From NCBI RefSeq assembly GCF_009870125.1, contig NC_046679.1, forward strand, positions 11,160,001 through 11,224,000: a DNA stretch of 64,000 bases, read 5' to 3'. Shown piece by piece: positions 1-12,665 of this stretch. The position numbers were made by a program, and so were the translations under genes. This stretch comes from Drosophila pseudoobscura. Lineage: Eukaryota; Arthropoda; Insecta; Diptera; Drosophilidae. The notes under the pieces were generated by a model. It was not told where the DNA came from and searched no databases. It saw only the letters and a program-made list of their open reading frames with translations. Each line of letters begins with the position of its first letter. Positions within the stretch are counted from its first letter, which is position 1.

Positions 1-680
1 GCAGAATGAGCACTTGACGCGTTTAGATAAGAGTTTAATAGATAATTCTAACAAACTGGAAGGCAATATTGAGCAAATTTTAGATCTCTAGACTGGCCAG
101 GATTGTCAAAATTAAGCTAGAGTTGATAGAAGGAAAGTTTACACTCGTAGAAGCCACTCGTATTTACTCTCACTCTCTCCATCTCTTCTATAACCCCTTC
201 CTAGAGCTATTGATACCTCTGTATCCCATAAACCATATACCCCTGAACCCCTGCCAGTACAGGGTATGGCCCCAACAATTTGCTAACATTAATTGCCCAC
301 AGCCTTGTGTCTGTCTCTCTGGTGACAAGTTTCCTCCCCTCGCCCTCCCCACCACCACCGCTCCCCACCGAGTCGGCGCTCAACTTGTTTCTCACACTTT
401 TGTTGTCTTTTGGTGAAGAGGGAGATAGAGAGAGGGGAAGAGAGAGTGGAGCTCTCGATTTGTACGAATGATGATTTATTTGAGAAGCGTGTTTGGTTCA
501 CTTTTGAAGTATCTGGGAAAGCTGTTGCTCTTTTTTCTGTTTCTGTCTGTAAATGCATTTTAGAGGGCGCCGCAGACCCACTTCGAGTCGCTGTATTAAT
601 GGGTTATTAATCATTATGGCAGACAGATACACATCTCTCCCTGCCAACTGCAGTCTGCGCTTTAATCCTTTTCCTCAATG

Positions 681-726
681 CTAATTTAATCATATTTTCC
701 CCTTTCTTTGTTCTTGCAGGTAAGCC
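681..726 (+). promoter_or_regulatory. Meltrin: Probable recursive splice site (ratchet point)
   Basis: A branch-point-like CTAAT at 681 and a long pyrimidine tract lead to TTCTTGCAG ending at 719, followed directly by GTAAGC at 720. A perfect 3' splice site thus abuts a perfect 5' splice site with no exon between them. This is the known signature of zero-length exons that remove long Drosophila introns in steps. It is on the sense strand of Meltrin and about 13 kb upstream of the next coding exon, which fits the size of introns using such sites. Confidence 0.7.
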
Positions 727-1199
727 CATAAAACCATACTTCCTGCTCAGACCAGAGACACAGGCCGGGCCGTGCCGGGCCCGTACGGACGCAGGCCAGG
801 CCATCGCTGACTCAGAACAAAACAGATGTTAATCGCAGTCGTTCAGGGTTTGCTCATGTCTTTTATTTAAAATGTGTTTTTATTTTGCAAGCTTCGTATT
901 TGTGTCAGCTTTCCGCTTCTCTAACGGGAACACCGAAAATATTCATATGCCAGCCAGTGGAGCAACAACTACAATAACAACAGCTCTTATCAAATACTCA
1001 TAATCGCAGTTCTGTTTTCCAGAAAAATACACACAAAAATATGTACATTAAAATATGTACAACTAGGGGTACTAGAACGAACCATTAAATACTCTGATGG
1101 AACACGAATTTTGCTTAAATTTGAGATATTTATGGATTGTTTATAGACCAAACAAAGTCATTTACTAAAACAGACCTGTAACCGTATCACGTTCCATCA

Positions 1200-1540
1200 T
1201 GTATTATCCCTCTGGGAGGTTCCATACAACGTTCACACGTGAATGACAATTTTTCCTCAAATAAATTGTGTTTTTCTATAATATTGAAATTTTTAGTGCG
1301 AAATTAAGTGAAGATCAACTACAGAAATGGTCCTGTGAAGTATATTGAAATATTTCCGATTTCTTTTTATCTAAAACTTTACAAATTTGATTTTTTTCTG
1401 TAAATGTGATAGTTTTTTAATTGTTAAATTACCAATAACATAAATAAATTATTAAAATCGGCTTTTAATGATTGAAATTTGGTGTAATTTATCGATAAAA
1501 GCTATAACTATTGTTAAAATCGATACATATAAAAAATGTA
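1200..1540 (+). repeat. Dispersed repeat, copy 1 (E-box palindrome plus CGATA part)
   Basis: The left part (around 1,220-1,255) has a TTCACACGTGAATGACAATT-type core and the right part (1,490-1,535) a TATCGATAAAAGCTATAA-type core. Both are found again, amplified, at 6,680-7,290, and the left core occurs inverted near 12,640. I recognise no coding capacity or named transposon. A degenerate non-autonomous element is the simplest reading. Confidence 0.5.
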
Positions 1541-1673
1541 TGGCATTTTTTTTGTCCATGAATCAATCGTTATGTTTTTCCTGACTCTTTTTTGGTGAAG
1601 AAACCCAGGAGAGTGCCCTTTAAGGGCGATTGTCTTTCAGTATATTACTCTTCATAGCCCACAGAAATGAAAG

Positions 1674-1932
1674 ATTCTATGACCTATACCAATAACTCGA
1701 AGATGTTCCATCCTCTAACCCTCCCAGTGCTCCATTAAAGATTCTATGATCGATACCTACACCTTAAAGATATGCCTAGAACCCTCCCTGAGATCCATTA
1801 AAGTTTCTATGACCTATACCTATACTTTGAAGATGTTCCATCTTCTAACCCTCCCAGAGATCCATTAAAGTTTCTATAAACTGCCAAGTTCCTTGAAGAT
1901 ATTCCATCCTCTAACCCTCCCAGAGATCCATG
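1674..1932 (+). repeat. Minisatellite, about four ~60-bp units
   Basis: Four imperfect tandem units each carry TTCTATGACC, then GAAGATGTTCCATC, then CTCTAACCCTCCCAG and end with GATCCATTAAAG-like sequence. Unit length is about 60-66 bp, with the last unit diverged. No coding potential is seen. Confidence 0.8.
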
Positions 1933-4539
1933 GTAACCAAAAATAAAAGTAGGAAAATTGTTTTGTGGCCTGAATTGAGTCGTCATCATCTGCATAATCA
2001 TTGTTCCCCTCCCTTCCCCTTCCCCTCCCCTCGCTGTTGCCCGTCGTCTTGCCTGTCATTTCGCATTATTGCCTTTTGTTTTGGGCCCAACAGCTGTTTG
2101 TCATGATATCAGTACATGGCATATGGCTATTTATTTGTTTATTTTCACCGTTCTCCTACAAAAATATAACCTTTAACCTCAAAATGCACTAAAGCCAGCA
2201 AATTTGAGAATCTCTTTATGGGTTTTACCCGTTTTTGTTCCTATCCCTAGTTTGAGTCAAAGAAAAATCAATAAACGAAGGATTCTACTCGGGTACATGT
2301 ATGAAAAGTATATGAATATATATAGTACATATGTTATATGCATATAAGAACCTCCCTGCCCTCCCCATTGATGACAAATATTTACAAATTTTCTTCTTTT
2401 GCGACCCAGTTTTTGTGGCATCGAATTCTTGGCGAGAAGAGGGGCTTTGGGGGTGTGACAATTGGCCTTGTGGCTCGAGTTTTATGAGTTCTTTGACTTT
2501 GGCTTGGGATGGCATGTGCCCAATAGATTCCATAAGAATAGACTCGTATAAGGAATGCTTTAAGGTCTGTGTGGAATATTTAAATCTTTGCGGAAATAAC
2601 ACTCTTTTTAATGACTCGAGGGGCTTTGGGGTTGTGGTCTTTGCAGATTTGGATTTGTTTAATGGATAATATGTACCATATCTGGAAATAATGGCAGATC
2701 TACTGGGACTATTCGAGTTGGAGTTGGCCTTTAATTTGCCTCCCTTCTGCCCCCTGAAATTGTGAAGGTTTTAAGGATACTCTTGAACAGAAAATGATAT
2801 TTTCTATTTGATTTACAAATCTCATTGCGTTTCGATCATTCGATCAGCCTGGATACAGAAAAGTATTCCCGTCGGGGCTGTTGTGCGCTCTCTTACTCTC
2901 TCCCAGTGTTGCTTAGCCCTAAAAGTGCATGTGCCTCGACAAAAACGTTCCGATTGAGTTCCAAAATTCACCCTGAAGATTGGAATGGAACCCTGAAGAG
3001 ATGGCTCTTACACAAAGATAGCTTTTCCGCTAATTGTTCATTCTCCTCACAAAACAAACCCAAAGTATTCCCTATTCCAATCTGGTAGTCTCTCTTGCTT
3101 TTTTTGAACAAGTTTTTTTTGGCAGACCAAAAACAGAATATTCTCTAACCAAAAATGGCCAAGGCCAAAGCCATGATTTAATGGCCGAAAGTCGTTGGCA
3201 AAATATTAATGAACTCCAACAAATGCTTGACAAATGATTCGTGGCCAAAAATGGTTAACGCTCGCTCTTGGCCAGGCCATGAAGTGTGGCCAGGGCGTAG
3301 AAAATTGAAAACTAACTAAACCCTTAACTCAAAACTGAATACTGTTCTCCCCATACAGTATGCAGATATGCCAGAGGAAAACCTCACAAATTCACTTAGT
3401 TTTTCATGAAAGTTTTCGTCCATAACTTGGTTTTTTGTTGGCCAAAGTTCCGGTTGGCAAAGGCAATGGCTGGGATGTGACCCAGTTCTGTGTTTGTGCC
3501 TTTGAGGCTGTGGCAAATTATGATAATTATTCCCGGCCCTGTCACAGAGGGAGGGGGAGGCTCTGAGGCGGTGCGTGGCATAATGGTAATTATGGAAGGA
3601 CCGCCGTTAAGGGGCGTGTCTGTGACTCATTGCAAAAACTGCGGGCCTTGCATTTTCCCAATATGTGAATGAACAGACACGCCCCCAGAAACCCACTCAG
3701 CCGCCTCTTTTTGGCTACTTGTTTAAGAGTATTTTTCTGCTTTATTCGCCACGTTTCCGCCTTTTTGTATGCAAACAAAGGGATAGCGAAGGAGAGAAGC
3801 GAGGAGAATGCGTGTGCTCAAGGATCATTGACCACATAAAGAGTCCGTTATGGCCAGCAGCGGGCCCGTCGAAGCCATTCCCAACAATCGTCGCAATGCA
3901 TTTTATTTCCTTTTTTGGCCCTGCTGCCAGAGTTCCCAGAGAACTCGACTGCAAACAGAAGCCAGCAGCCACAAGCAACTTCTCCTCCATTCGAGCCAAG
4001 TTCTTTTATATGGCCCTCCTACACTGCGCTGCGGAGGGGCGGGACGAGGTTTGTCCAGAAATGGAAAGAACAATGTTTATGTGCAATTTTCTCTCCTTGC
4101 ATTGTGCGTATATGGAGGAAAAGAAGACAGAAATCTGCAGAAATAACAAAGAGAAAGAGAGAGAAAGGGGGATTGATGTGAACAGAAAGAAATCCCACAA
4201 AATGTATACCAAAGAAATTGCTTTTTAAAGCAATATTTTTCAAAGGCATGTTCGCAAAAAAGTGTTTTCTCTATTCTTGAAATTTTGACGGAATACCTGA
4301 ACCTTTCAATCAATATTTTTGTATTCATTCATACAGAAAATCCATAAATTGTTGGCCAAAACTATGCAGAGCTGTTTATTTGCGTTGGAAAAAGGTTTAT
4401 TCCCATTTTCTTTCTTGTTTTAAAAGGTTTTTGATGTTTTAAGAGTAAGTTACCTTCTTTCAGTCTATAATCAACCTTTAATCCACTCAAATATGCACGA
4501 TTCGTAGTACTTTTTGGATCTTTGTGTCCTTACGCTTTC

Positions 4540-4765
4540 GCAACATTGCCAGCATGTTGCTTAAAAGGGGAGTATAAGTGTTGCTACATAAACACCTAAG
4601 AATGTTGCTGGAGATCCTATGAAACATATACAGAATGTTGCTTCAAACCTATACAGAATGTTGCCACACACCTATACACCATGTTGCCACAAAACTATAC
4701 AGAAAGTTGCTACAAGCCTACACAGAATGTTGCTACAAACCCAGCCAGAATGTTGCTAGAGAGCC
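4540..4765 (+). repeat. Minisatellite built on CAGAATGTTGCTACA
   Basis: About eight imperfect units of 24-32 bp share the core CCTATACAGAATGTTGC. Units vary by substitution and small indels, as in an old tandem array. Confidence 0.8.
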
Positions 4766-6679
4766 ATTCATTTATTGCGGGCGCCAGAAATAAATCAAAA
4801 TGAAGATCATTTTTCATTTATTTATTTGTACAATGCACTCGCGAAACCACTCAATTGAGATTTATATTTCAGCAATCAAATCACTCGTCACTCGCGACTC
4901 GTGTCACTCTGTCAGTGGGTCAGCAACACCATTATCAACCAGCTGTTGCTGGGCCTTATCATCATCATCCTCATCATGATGTTGGAATTTCAATTTATTT
5001 GCCTTTAATGCGTTTCCTATATACTCGTACAGCTGTCTGGATGACAGCTATAAATCTCATAGATCCCATAAAGCGAGATAGAGCATGGGGCAGATTCCCT
5101 GTCTCTGGGTTGGGATAAATCATGTGAAACAAAGGAGATTACTAGTGCTCGTAGTGCCCGTAGTGCCCGTAGGTGTGTAACCAGGAAGCCAAGTGTTCAG
5201 GAATAATGCGACGCATTCAAACATGATTGATGGTAGATTCTGTATTTAATATAGAAATAAATACCGAACGGGTTTTTATTTAGAAATTGTTAAAGGTCAA
5301 ACCAAAGACTGAAGATACCAAAGAAATATCAAAGTAAAATGCATTTTAATTCACTTTTACCTCTGAGATCTCTATTCACAGATTTTAAAGTACAAATTGT
5401 CATAGACTTCCAAAGAATTTCTATAGTTTTCAGTTAGTTTCCATCGTTTCTTGAACCGCCTTTAACCTTTAATCCACCCACACCTGAACGCCTGAACGCC
5501 TGTGGACCATAGATCTGTTGATTTAGTATCAGTTTTCCAATTACGGTATACTTTCCATCGACTTGTTGACCTTTTGTCAACAAGCGCTTTAATTGCGGCT
5601 CATTTCTCCATGCACTTTTATGGCTTAATGACGAATAGTCCGCCAGAGCTATAGCCCATAGCCTGATATCTTGGTAGGTGTGTGTTTTCTTATCAGCTAA
5701 ATGTACCTGCGGCAGGTTGTTGGCTTTTTTATGAGCCAAACGGCCAGATAATAAAGTTGACAGAACAAACAGTGGGCCCCAGGGGATTACAGAGAAGGAA
5801 ATCCCTTCGGCAAACAGGATTGTCATCCCATCCTGAGACCTGTGCCCGATAGAAATAGAAAGAGAAACCACAGCGGGTGTGAAATTTCACGGATTAACTG
5901 AAGATCTAAAGACCTCTACCTGTCAATCGATTGGGAGTCCCTTTCCCTAGATCATAGATGATCAGGGAACAGCATAAGAAGTCCTGGCTCGAGTCACAAA
6001 GGAACCAGGCTCATGGGTGGCCCAGCCACCTGTAGAGACCTCCTGCCGTCGTTGCCAAAAACCGTAAGAAGTGCCCGCTTGGGGTGTTAATTGCCGGGAC
6101 ACTTGAACCTGTGCCCCGGCAGCTGCAGGAATGAAAGTCCTTGTCATTCAAGTGCCCGGACAATTGTCGCCCCGCTGTGCCGTGCCGCACTCGAAATGTA
6201 AACGCAGAATGCAAAAATGTCTGCTTTGTTTTTGCTAGTTTTTGCCCAGATTCACGGCATTGTTGACCCCCGGAGCCCACCCGTTGGGCCTTTGTCTGTG
6301 CATTCCATGAACTGCAGCAGGCAGGTGCTCAATCCACAGGAGACCATCTGATCTCTATCCGAGCGGGAGAGAGCGAGATGCCTCCATGATTTTGCACAAT
6401 GCACATTATGGCATTGATCAGAGTCTGTGTTTATCTTTGGGCGAGTTTTCCGGGGTTGCAAATAGGCAGAACGGCACACCTCTCGGGCTGGGAGTACAAG
6501 GGATCTCCCTGCTCAGTGATGTGTGGAGATAATTGACTTGATGGACATGATTTTGATGGACAGCCAGCAGGGACTGAACCGGAAGGAGGGCCACACAAAG
6601 GGCCTTCGAAACGCTGAGCAAATTGCACAGGCATTCAATATGCGAAACCGCATTGAAGACCATTCACAGAGTTGCATTT

Positions 6680-7290
6680 GGATTGAAAATTACTTTAGCC
6701 ATGGTGCTTCCCCCTTCCATCGTTCACGCGTGACTGGCAATTTGCCATTTACTTCAAAAAGCAATCATTTTAGCAAATTATAGCATTTTAAAGAAGAGAT
6801 AATATCGATTAATAATCGATACTATTGATACAACTTCGATAAATTGCCTAAAACATTTTTAGTGGTATATAAAATTCAAAAATTATCCACAATAGCGATA
6901 AATAATCAGATAAACCGATACTTATCGATTAGATTTTCATTTGGATTGAAGCCATGGCCCTTCTCCCGTTCACGCGTGACTGGCAATTTGCTATTTTTTT
7001 CAAAAAGCAATCATTTTAGCAATTTATAGCATTTTAAAGAAGAGATAATATCGATTAATAATCGATACTACTGATAAAACTTCGAATAATTGCCTAAATT
7101 CGTCTTCAGTGGTATATACAATTCATAACTGATTAGTAAAAGCGATAAATAATAGACTACAGCGATAATTATCGATAAATCATATAAATTATCCATAAAT
7201 GATTGACAAAAGCGATAAATAATCGACGTCGGCGGTACTTATCGATAACAGCTATAAATTATCCGTACATATCGATTTCCCGTTGGGTTT
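6680..7290 (+). repeat. Tandem duplication of dispersed repeat, dense in CGATA
   Basis: Two long units repeat at an offset of 246 bp (GTTCACGCGTGACTGGCAAT at 6,722 and 6,968), followed by a third, partial, more diverged block to about 7,290. The units contain about ten CGATA on the + strand and about six on the - strand, including exact TATCGATA sites in the last block. CGATA clusters bind BEAF-32 and TATCGATA binds DREF in Drosophila, so an insulator-like role is possible, but this is inferred from motif alone. Confidence 0.7.
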
Positions 7291-9062
7291 CAGAACTCCC
7301 GAAACGATTGTGGCGAATGATCCCTGTTCGCTTAAGTCGAAACTAATGTTGCCGCTCGCTTATGGGAAATTTAAACACCGTACAATGCACAATGAGTGTC
7401 CGCTGAACTACTGGGAGTAGGGTTTACTTTTAACTCTCCGTTTTACATATTACTAGATTGATATTCCGATGGCCTTTACACTTTCCAAAATATATCCAAA
7501 ATAAACCAAAAATATTTGAATTTCGTCTCAAATTTTGTTTTCAATTTGAAGGCAATTTTCAACGAAATCAAATTTGTTTTTCCCCAGCTGAAGCCCCCTC
7601 GTAACCCAGTGAATCCACAATAAATAGTACACGAGTGGCGTACATACAAAATAGGGTCACGGCTGTTTAGTCTACGTCTCCGTCTCCGTCTCTACGGCGT
7701 CTTCCTTGATCCCACGGAGAGGCAGTGGCAGTGGCAGCGGCAAAGGCCTGTCAGCGAGTACCGAAGTATTGATTTATTTAAATGGTTGCATGGAGAGGAT
7801 AATTTATGCACAACGCCAGCCAAAACCTCAAGGCAATTAATTTTCACCGAGTCTCGACGCCGAGTGGGGGAGAGGAAAGTGCAATGGGGGAGATCCCCTA
7901 CTCCAAATAGAGATACTTCCAGAGTTCAATTCTATTTATGGATTGGACAGGCCATGGATGCTTGCAGGAAGAGCAGCTCTTTGTAAAGAGTAGAGAAGAT
8001 CGCCTCAGCAGATCCCCTATTTAGATCTCTCAGTATTTTATGGCTGATCAGTGTCCAGTTGATGGCCTTCTAATGAAGGGATCTACCCTTCCCCCCTCAA
8101 GCGGACCACACAGACAGAAACCGAAAGTCATGGAGGATGCTCCACACCCTCGTTTCGTTTATTCTGGTGATCCCATCCGATCCGATCTCGGGGTTTCTAG
8201 GGTTACCTGAAGCTGAATGGCGCCTGGGTTTCTTGTGTGTTTTGTTCTGTAAATCTGACAGCGGAGAGATGCGGATGGATGAGAATGGAAATCCTTCTTC
8301 GGCTTCGTTTGGTTGAGTGCACTTTCAGTGGAAGCCCAGCCCAAGTGCTCCACGCGATTGTCCGTTGCTCAAGTGCTTTTCACGCCCCGAATCAGGGAAT
8401 GAAAAGCAAGAAATGCGAATGAACAAAGCGGCTTTTGTGGCGACTCCACTGTGCCCCACACAGACACACATAAAGGGGCACAACGTGACGTCCTTTTGTG
8501 GCCCCTCTCTGGCACTCAAGTTACAATTTGATTTCTGATTCCCGTTCCCGTGTCCCGTGTCCCGGTCGTGTCTGCAGTTTGTTTGCTTCGTGCCCAAAGT
8601 TTTATTTATAATACACACAAGACAGAGACAGAGACAGGGAGAGAGGGAGAGCGAGTGGCAGAGCGGCCAGCAGCTTATAAATAATTCAGGCAATGCCCCC
8701 ATGGCTGCCCCCAGGAGTAGAGCCCATGGACATGGTCTGCCTTGAGTCGGGATTGAACTTTGACAAGGCCCTGGGTCTGGCAGGGGCAGGAGCTCTGTCT
8801 GGGTCTCTCACCTGCACTGAAATCCATCAACAGAGACGTGAGCATCATGCAAAGTTCTTTAATGAGAGAACTGGAATCAAAGAGAGTAGTTCTCCTCGGG
8901 GATATGCTGTCTAAAGGCTACCAGAAGGGTGGGAGTAGCCGTTCGCTTATGGGCACATTTGTAGAGGAGTATTACGGCATCTTGGGCTCTTGGGATTGTC
9001 TCAAGCTTTCGGCTTCCCACTTGAAAGTACCTCCCCTGGGTAGCGGATTCCCTTGCCTTACC

Positions 9063-9087
9063 GAGAGAGAGAGAGAGAGAGAGAGAG
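9063..9087 (+). repeat. GA dinucleotide microsatellite
   Basis: An uninterrupted GA run of about twelve repeats. GAGA-factor binding is possible in principle; nothing else supports a promoter here. Confidence 0.85.
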
Positions 9088-9777
9088 GAGACTCTTCCCA
9101 CCAACTGTTCCCATGAGAAATCGCACCATCTTGATGCCTATCTTTGCGTTTCGGCGGCGCATGCGCAGTCTTTTCGCCTTAGCCCAGATTTCGCATGACG
9201 TTCGTGCCACGCCGTGCCGTGCCGCCTGGCTGTTGGCTTGTTGCGTGGCCTGTTGCATTTGTTGCCCGCCTCTTTGTCAGGTGAAAATTGAGGTGAAAGG
9301 CAGGCTGTGCCACTGTTCGGCGGAGGAGTGAGATTTACTTTCCGATTTGGCCCATTTGGTAGCTGGGTAAACGCCGATTAACTCAATTTGTATTCATTAT
9401 GTGATGATCAGTAGCTGGCGTTTAAAAAATCATTTAGATACAATACTAAGCAGACCATTTTGTTGAAACATGAGATGTTTTTTGAAGGGTCTTCTCTTCG
9501 TTTTCTGTCTGTCTCCTCAAAGTCTTAGATATAACACGATGGCTAGCATCTTAAGATCTTCTAATCATCATTCTGTTTATCATATTGCCCCTCTATAAAA
9601 TTTTATTACATTTTTATGCCATTTAAATCGTTTGATTTATGCCTTGGAGAGGAATACCATATGAGGGTTTCTATAATATCCATTCCCCTTTCAATAAATA
9701 TGTCCATACCCATCCATTGAAATGATCTAAATTTCCCGTACTTAAAAATGTTTTCAATTTAAAGGAACCCCCTCTCT

Positions 9778-9807
9778 CCCCCCCCCCCCCCCCCCCCCCA
9801 AAAAAAA
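9778..9807 (+). repeat. Poly(C) tract followed by poly(A)
   Basis: Twenty-two consecutive C followed by eight A. Such runs are unstable and are also typical sites of sequencing-length error. Confidence 0.9.
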
Positions 9808-11464
9808 GAACCCAAACAAATTAATTAAACTGTTATGAATGGGGGGTTTTCTATTGCTTTTCCCTTTGGCAGTCTTTCAATTGAGTTTTGAGTTTTGTTT
9901 TTAGAAAAACAATTGAACATTTCTCTTTTTCTTTTTCTTATTATTCAATTATCCCCTCGAGGAGAAGGAAAAAGAAAAACTATACGGAAAAGCCAGCCGT
10001 ATGCGTTTCCAATTTGTATTCCAAATGAAGTCGAAATTTTCCCTCGCTTTGGTTATCAATTAGACGCACATTCGATTCGATTTTTGTTTTTCTTTTTTTG
10101 GTGCATCCACCATGGGCCCCCCTTCTACCAGACACGCCCCTCTGCCTCGAGGGGCACTAATCTGTTTATGGCTGCCAGATTCTATTAATATTCTCCAACG
10201 AGGGGGGGGAGGGGGGCGGGGTCTAGTAAAGTGTTGGAAACTTTATGGTTTCCATTTCCCCCCCAAAGGAAAAAACTCGAACCAAATGGAGTTCGAGTTT
10301 GAGTCATAATTTTAAATATTTCAATGATTGAGGAATGCAATGGCCCCGAAATTGAAAAATATGAAAATTCTGCCGCTCTAGACGAAAAATGTTCAATGTG
10401 AAGTTCAATGGGATTATTTATTGGCTACATATCATTTTTTATGCCCCTCCCTAGCTCCCTGGCAGTTGTTAATACATTTTTATAGCAGCCTCTGTTGATG
10501 GTTATACGACGGGTGGGGGGGAACCCCCTTGACAAGTGAGATATTCCCCCGCAAAGGTTTCCCAGAGTTAAACAAACAAATGGCAAACAAACCCTGTTTA
10601 TCGGGGAGTGCACATCACATCCTTTCGCCATATAATCATCCTCTCTTCCTCCCTCTCGGGGCATCAACATCAAAAGTATGCGACGACAAACAACCAAACA
10701 ATCATCGGCCTGTTGTAATTTGTTCCTTATTTTTAGGCCTATGCCGATGCTCCCAATCCATCGCTCAACACCCGCGCTCTCTGGCGCTCTTTGGCCCTCG
10801 GGGCGTTGACGGACCTGGCCTGGTTTATCCGCCATATGTTTGCCTCGGGCTCAAGATGGGTTTCCTCTACTCGAGTGCTCTCTCTCTCTGTGTGTTGTGT
10901 TCTAGTTTTAATGAGTTTCCACTTACCCGAGCACCATGTTCCAGGACAATGAGGTGGTCCTTGAGGCGCCTCCTGGCGCCATTTGTCGCTCACAATTTCT
11001 GACTATCAGATTTCCAGTTAACCCACATTTTTCGCTCCTTATCAGTGTTATCAGTGACGTGAATTCCATGTTTATGTTTCTGCTCTCATTAGACTTTTGC
11101 CGCCCATCAATCACTCGCAAGTTTTTGGGCTTTGGGTTAATTGTTTTCCGTAGACAATAGACAACAAATAGGGGGCACACATGCACATCTTTTGTGGATA
11201 CATCGAACAGATGCCGACACATGGAAAACGAGACGACACTGCCCCGAATGGCGCGAAGGGTAGGAATTTTCATTAGTCTTTGGGCAGCAGTCATTAGCTC
11301 CGTTTTTATGATGTCTCTAAGTAGTTTTTCCTCCCTCCACATTCCCAATTCTGAGTAATCCAAGGCCCTGCCCCCCCTGCCCCCACCACTTGATGCTCTT
11401 CTGGGAATTGAATTTGTCTTTCAATTTGCATGAAAATATTATGAGTAAACAATTTAGCAGGCAA

Positions 11465-11600
11465 TCATTGAAGGAAAGGGAAGACCAGCCACTCATTGAA
11501 GGGAAAACCAGCCTCTCTTTGAAGGAAAGGGAAGACCATCCACTCATCGAAGGAAAGGAAAAACCATCCACTCATTGAGGAAATGAAAAACCATTCAAAA
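11465..11600 (+). repeat. Minisatellite, ~27-bp unit
   Basis: Four to five units with the cores ATTGAAGGAAAGGGAAGACC and ATCCACTCATTGAAGG in tandem. Length variation between units is a few bases. Confidence 0.75.
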
Positions 11601-12308
11601 ATGTATGCCAAACGCCAATTTATTTATGGTCTATTGCTGAAATAAATCCATCAAGAGCCCAAGGAAAAACGCATAACCTTCTCACACATAAATATAAACC
11701 GTATCCATTATTGGATATTTTTCAGCAGGAAGCTTTCTCTTCGGTTCCATTTCCCTTATATGGTTCTCTGCACATTATCTGTTATTTATTATCTGCATTT
11801 GTTTGTCACATTAAAAACGGGGGTTAACGGCCAACTCTTGAGTGAGGCTTTTACCTGGACAGAACTTTTTCGCATACCCAGTGGTTTGTGGGGAGTCCAG
11901 AGGGTATGCTGGAGTCGGTGAATGTTTTGAAACTAAGTATTAATGATACAAGAGATATTTTGTAATAATTCCAAAGATGGAATGTGGTAAAGGAATCAAT
12001 TTCGATCTAAATATATCCCCTAACCCAATATCTTTTTATCTAAATGTTAGTATATTTCGGATATTCAAGAAATCTTCACTTATTAGAGGTAGAGATACCC
12101 ATAGATGTATATTTCTTTGGTATAGTCTTCCCTAAATCTGGTTAATGTTGATTTTTGAGAATTTTTCAACTTTAGAAAGGGTATTCAGGCAGCCATAAAT
12201 CATCTTCAATCAATCAATGTTCAGGGTATGCAGGGTATACATATTCCACAGCTATATATGGGTTCTCTTTGTCTTCTTCTCAAAGACAATCGATCAACGT
12301 CAGTAATA

Positions 12309-12484
12309 CAGTGGAACTTCCATAACTCGAACGTTTGTAACTTGAATTTTCTATATTTCGAGGCTAAAAACGGGTGGCAACAGCATTCAGGGAGCACAAT
12401 ATGTCCAACTTTGTAGCTGAAAGTCTCCACAAGTCCAAGGTTTTTCTTAGGACAATAGTGGTTCGCCTTATGGGGGTTTAACTG
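12309..12484. mobile_element. Tc1/mariner-type (pogo/Tigger-like) MITE, 176 bp
   Basis: The left end reads CAGTGGAACTTCCATAACTC and the right end, reverse-complemented, reads CAGTTAAACCCCCATAAGGC: imperfect terminal inverted repeats starting CAGT. Both ends are flanked by TA (12,307-12,308 and 12,485-12,486), the target duplication of the Tc1/mariner superfamily. There is no transposase, so it is a non-autonomous remnant. Family-level assignment is by TIR resemblance only. Confidence 0.7.
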
Positions 12485-12565
12485 TATTTCTAAAGCGCTG
12501 TTCCCCTAGGGCAGGGCTATTCCTCGAGGAATCCGATTGATTTTGATGCTCTGTGCAAATCTACC

Positions 12566-12665
12566 ATAAGCGAAAGGCCACAGTTGTTTCAAAAACTTGA
12601 AAAGTTACGAATATTTGAACTGAAATGAATGAATAATTGCCAGTCACGTGTGAACGTGGAAAGTG
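12566..12665 (-). repeat. Dispersed repeat, inverted partial copy
   Basis: Read on the - strand, the segment gives CGTTCACACGTGACTGGCAA, matching the left core of the repeats at 1,225 and 6,722. Similarity fades on either side. It lies about 80 bp from the MITE. Confidence 0.45.

Noticed and set aside
3665..4228. 187-residue + strand open frame in the Meltrin intron
   Set aside because: Low-complexity, basic and aromatic composition from simple sequence, no recognisable domain, several overlapping frames of similar length on both strands.
9244..9300. Possible second recursive splice site (TTTGTCAG then GTGAAA)
   Set aside because: The downstream GTGAAA is a poor 5' splice site and the pyrimidine tract is broken, unlike the site at 720.
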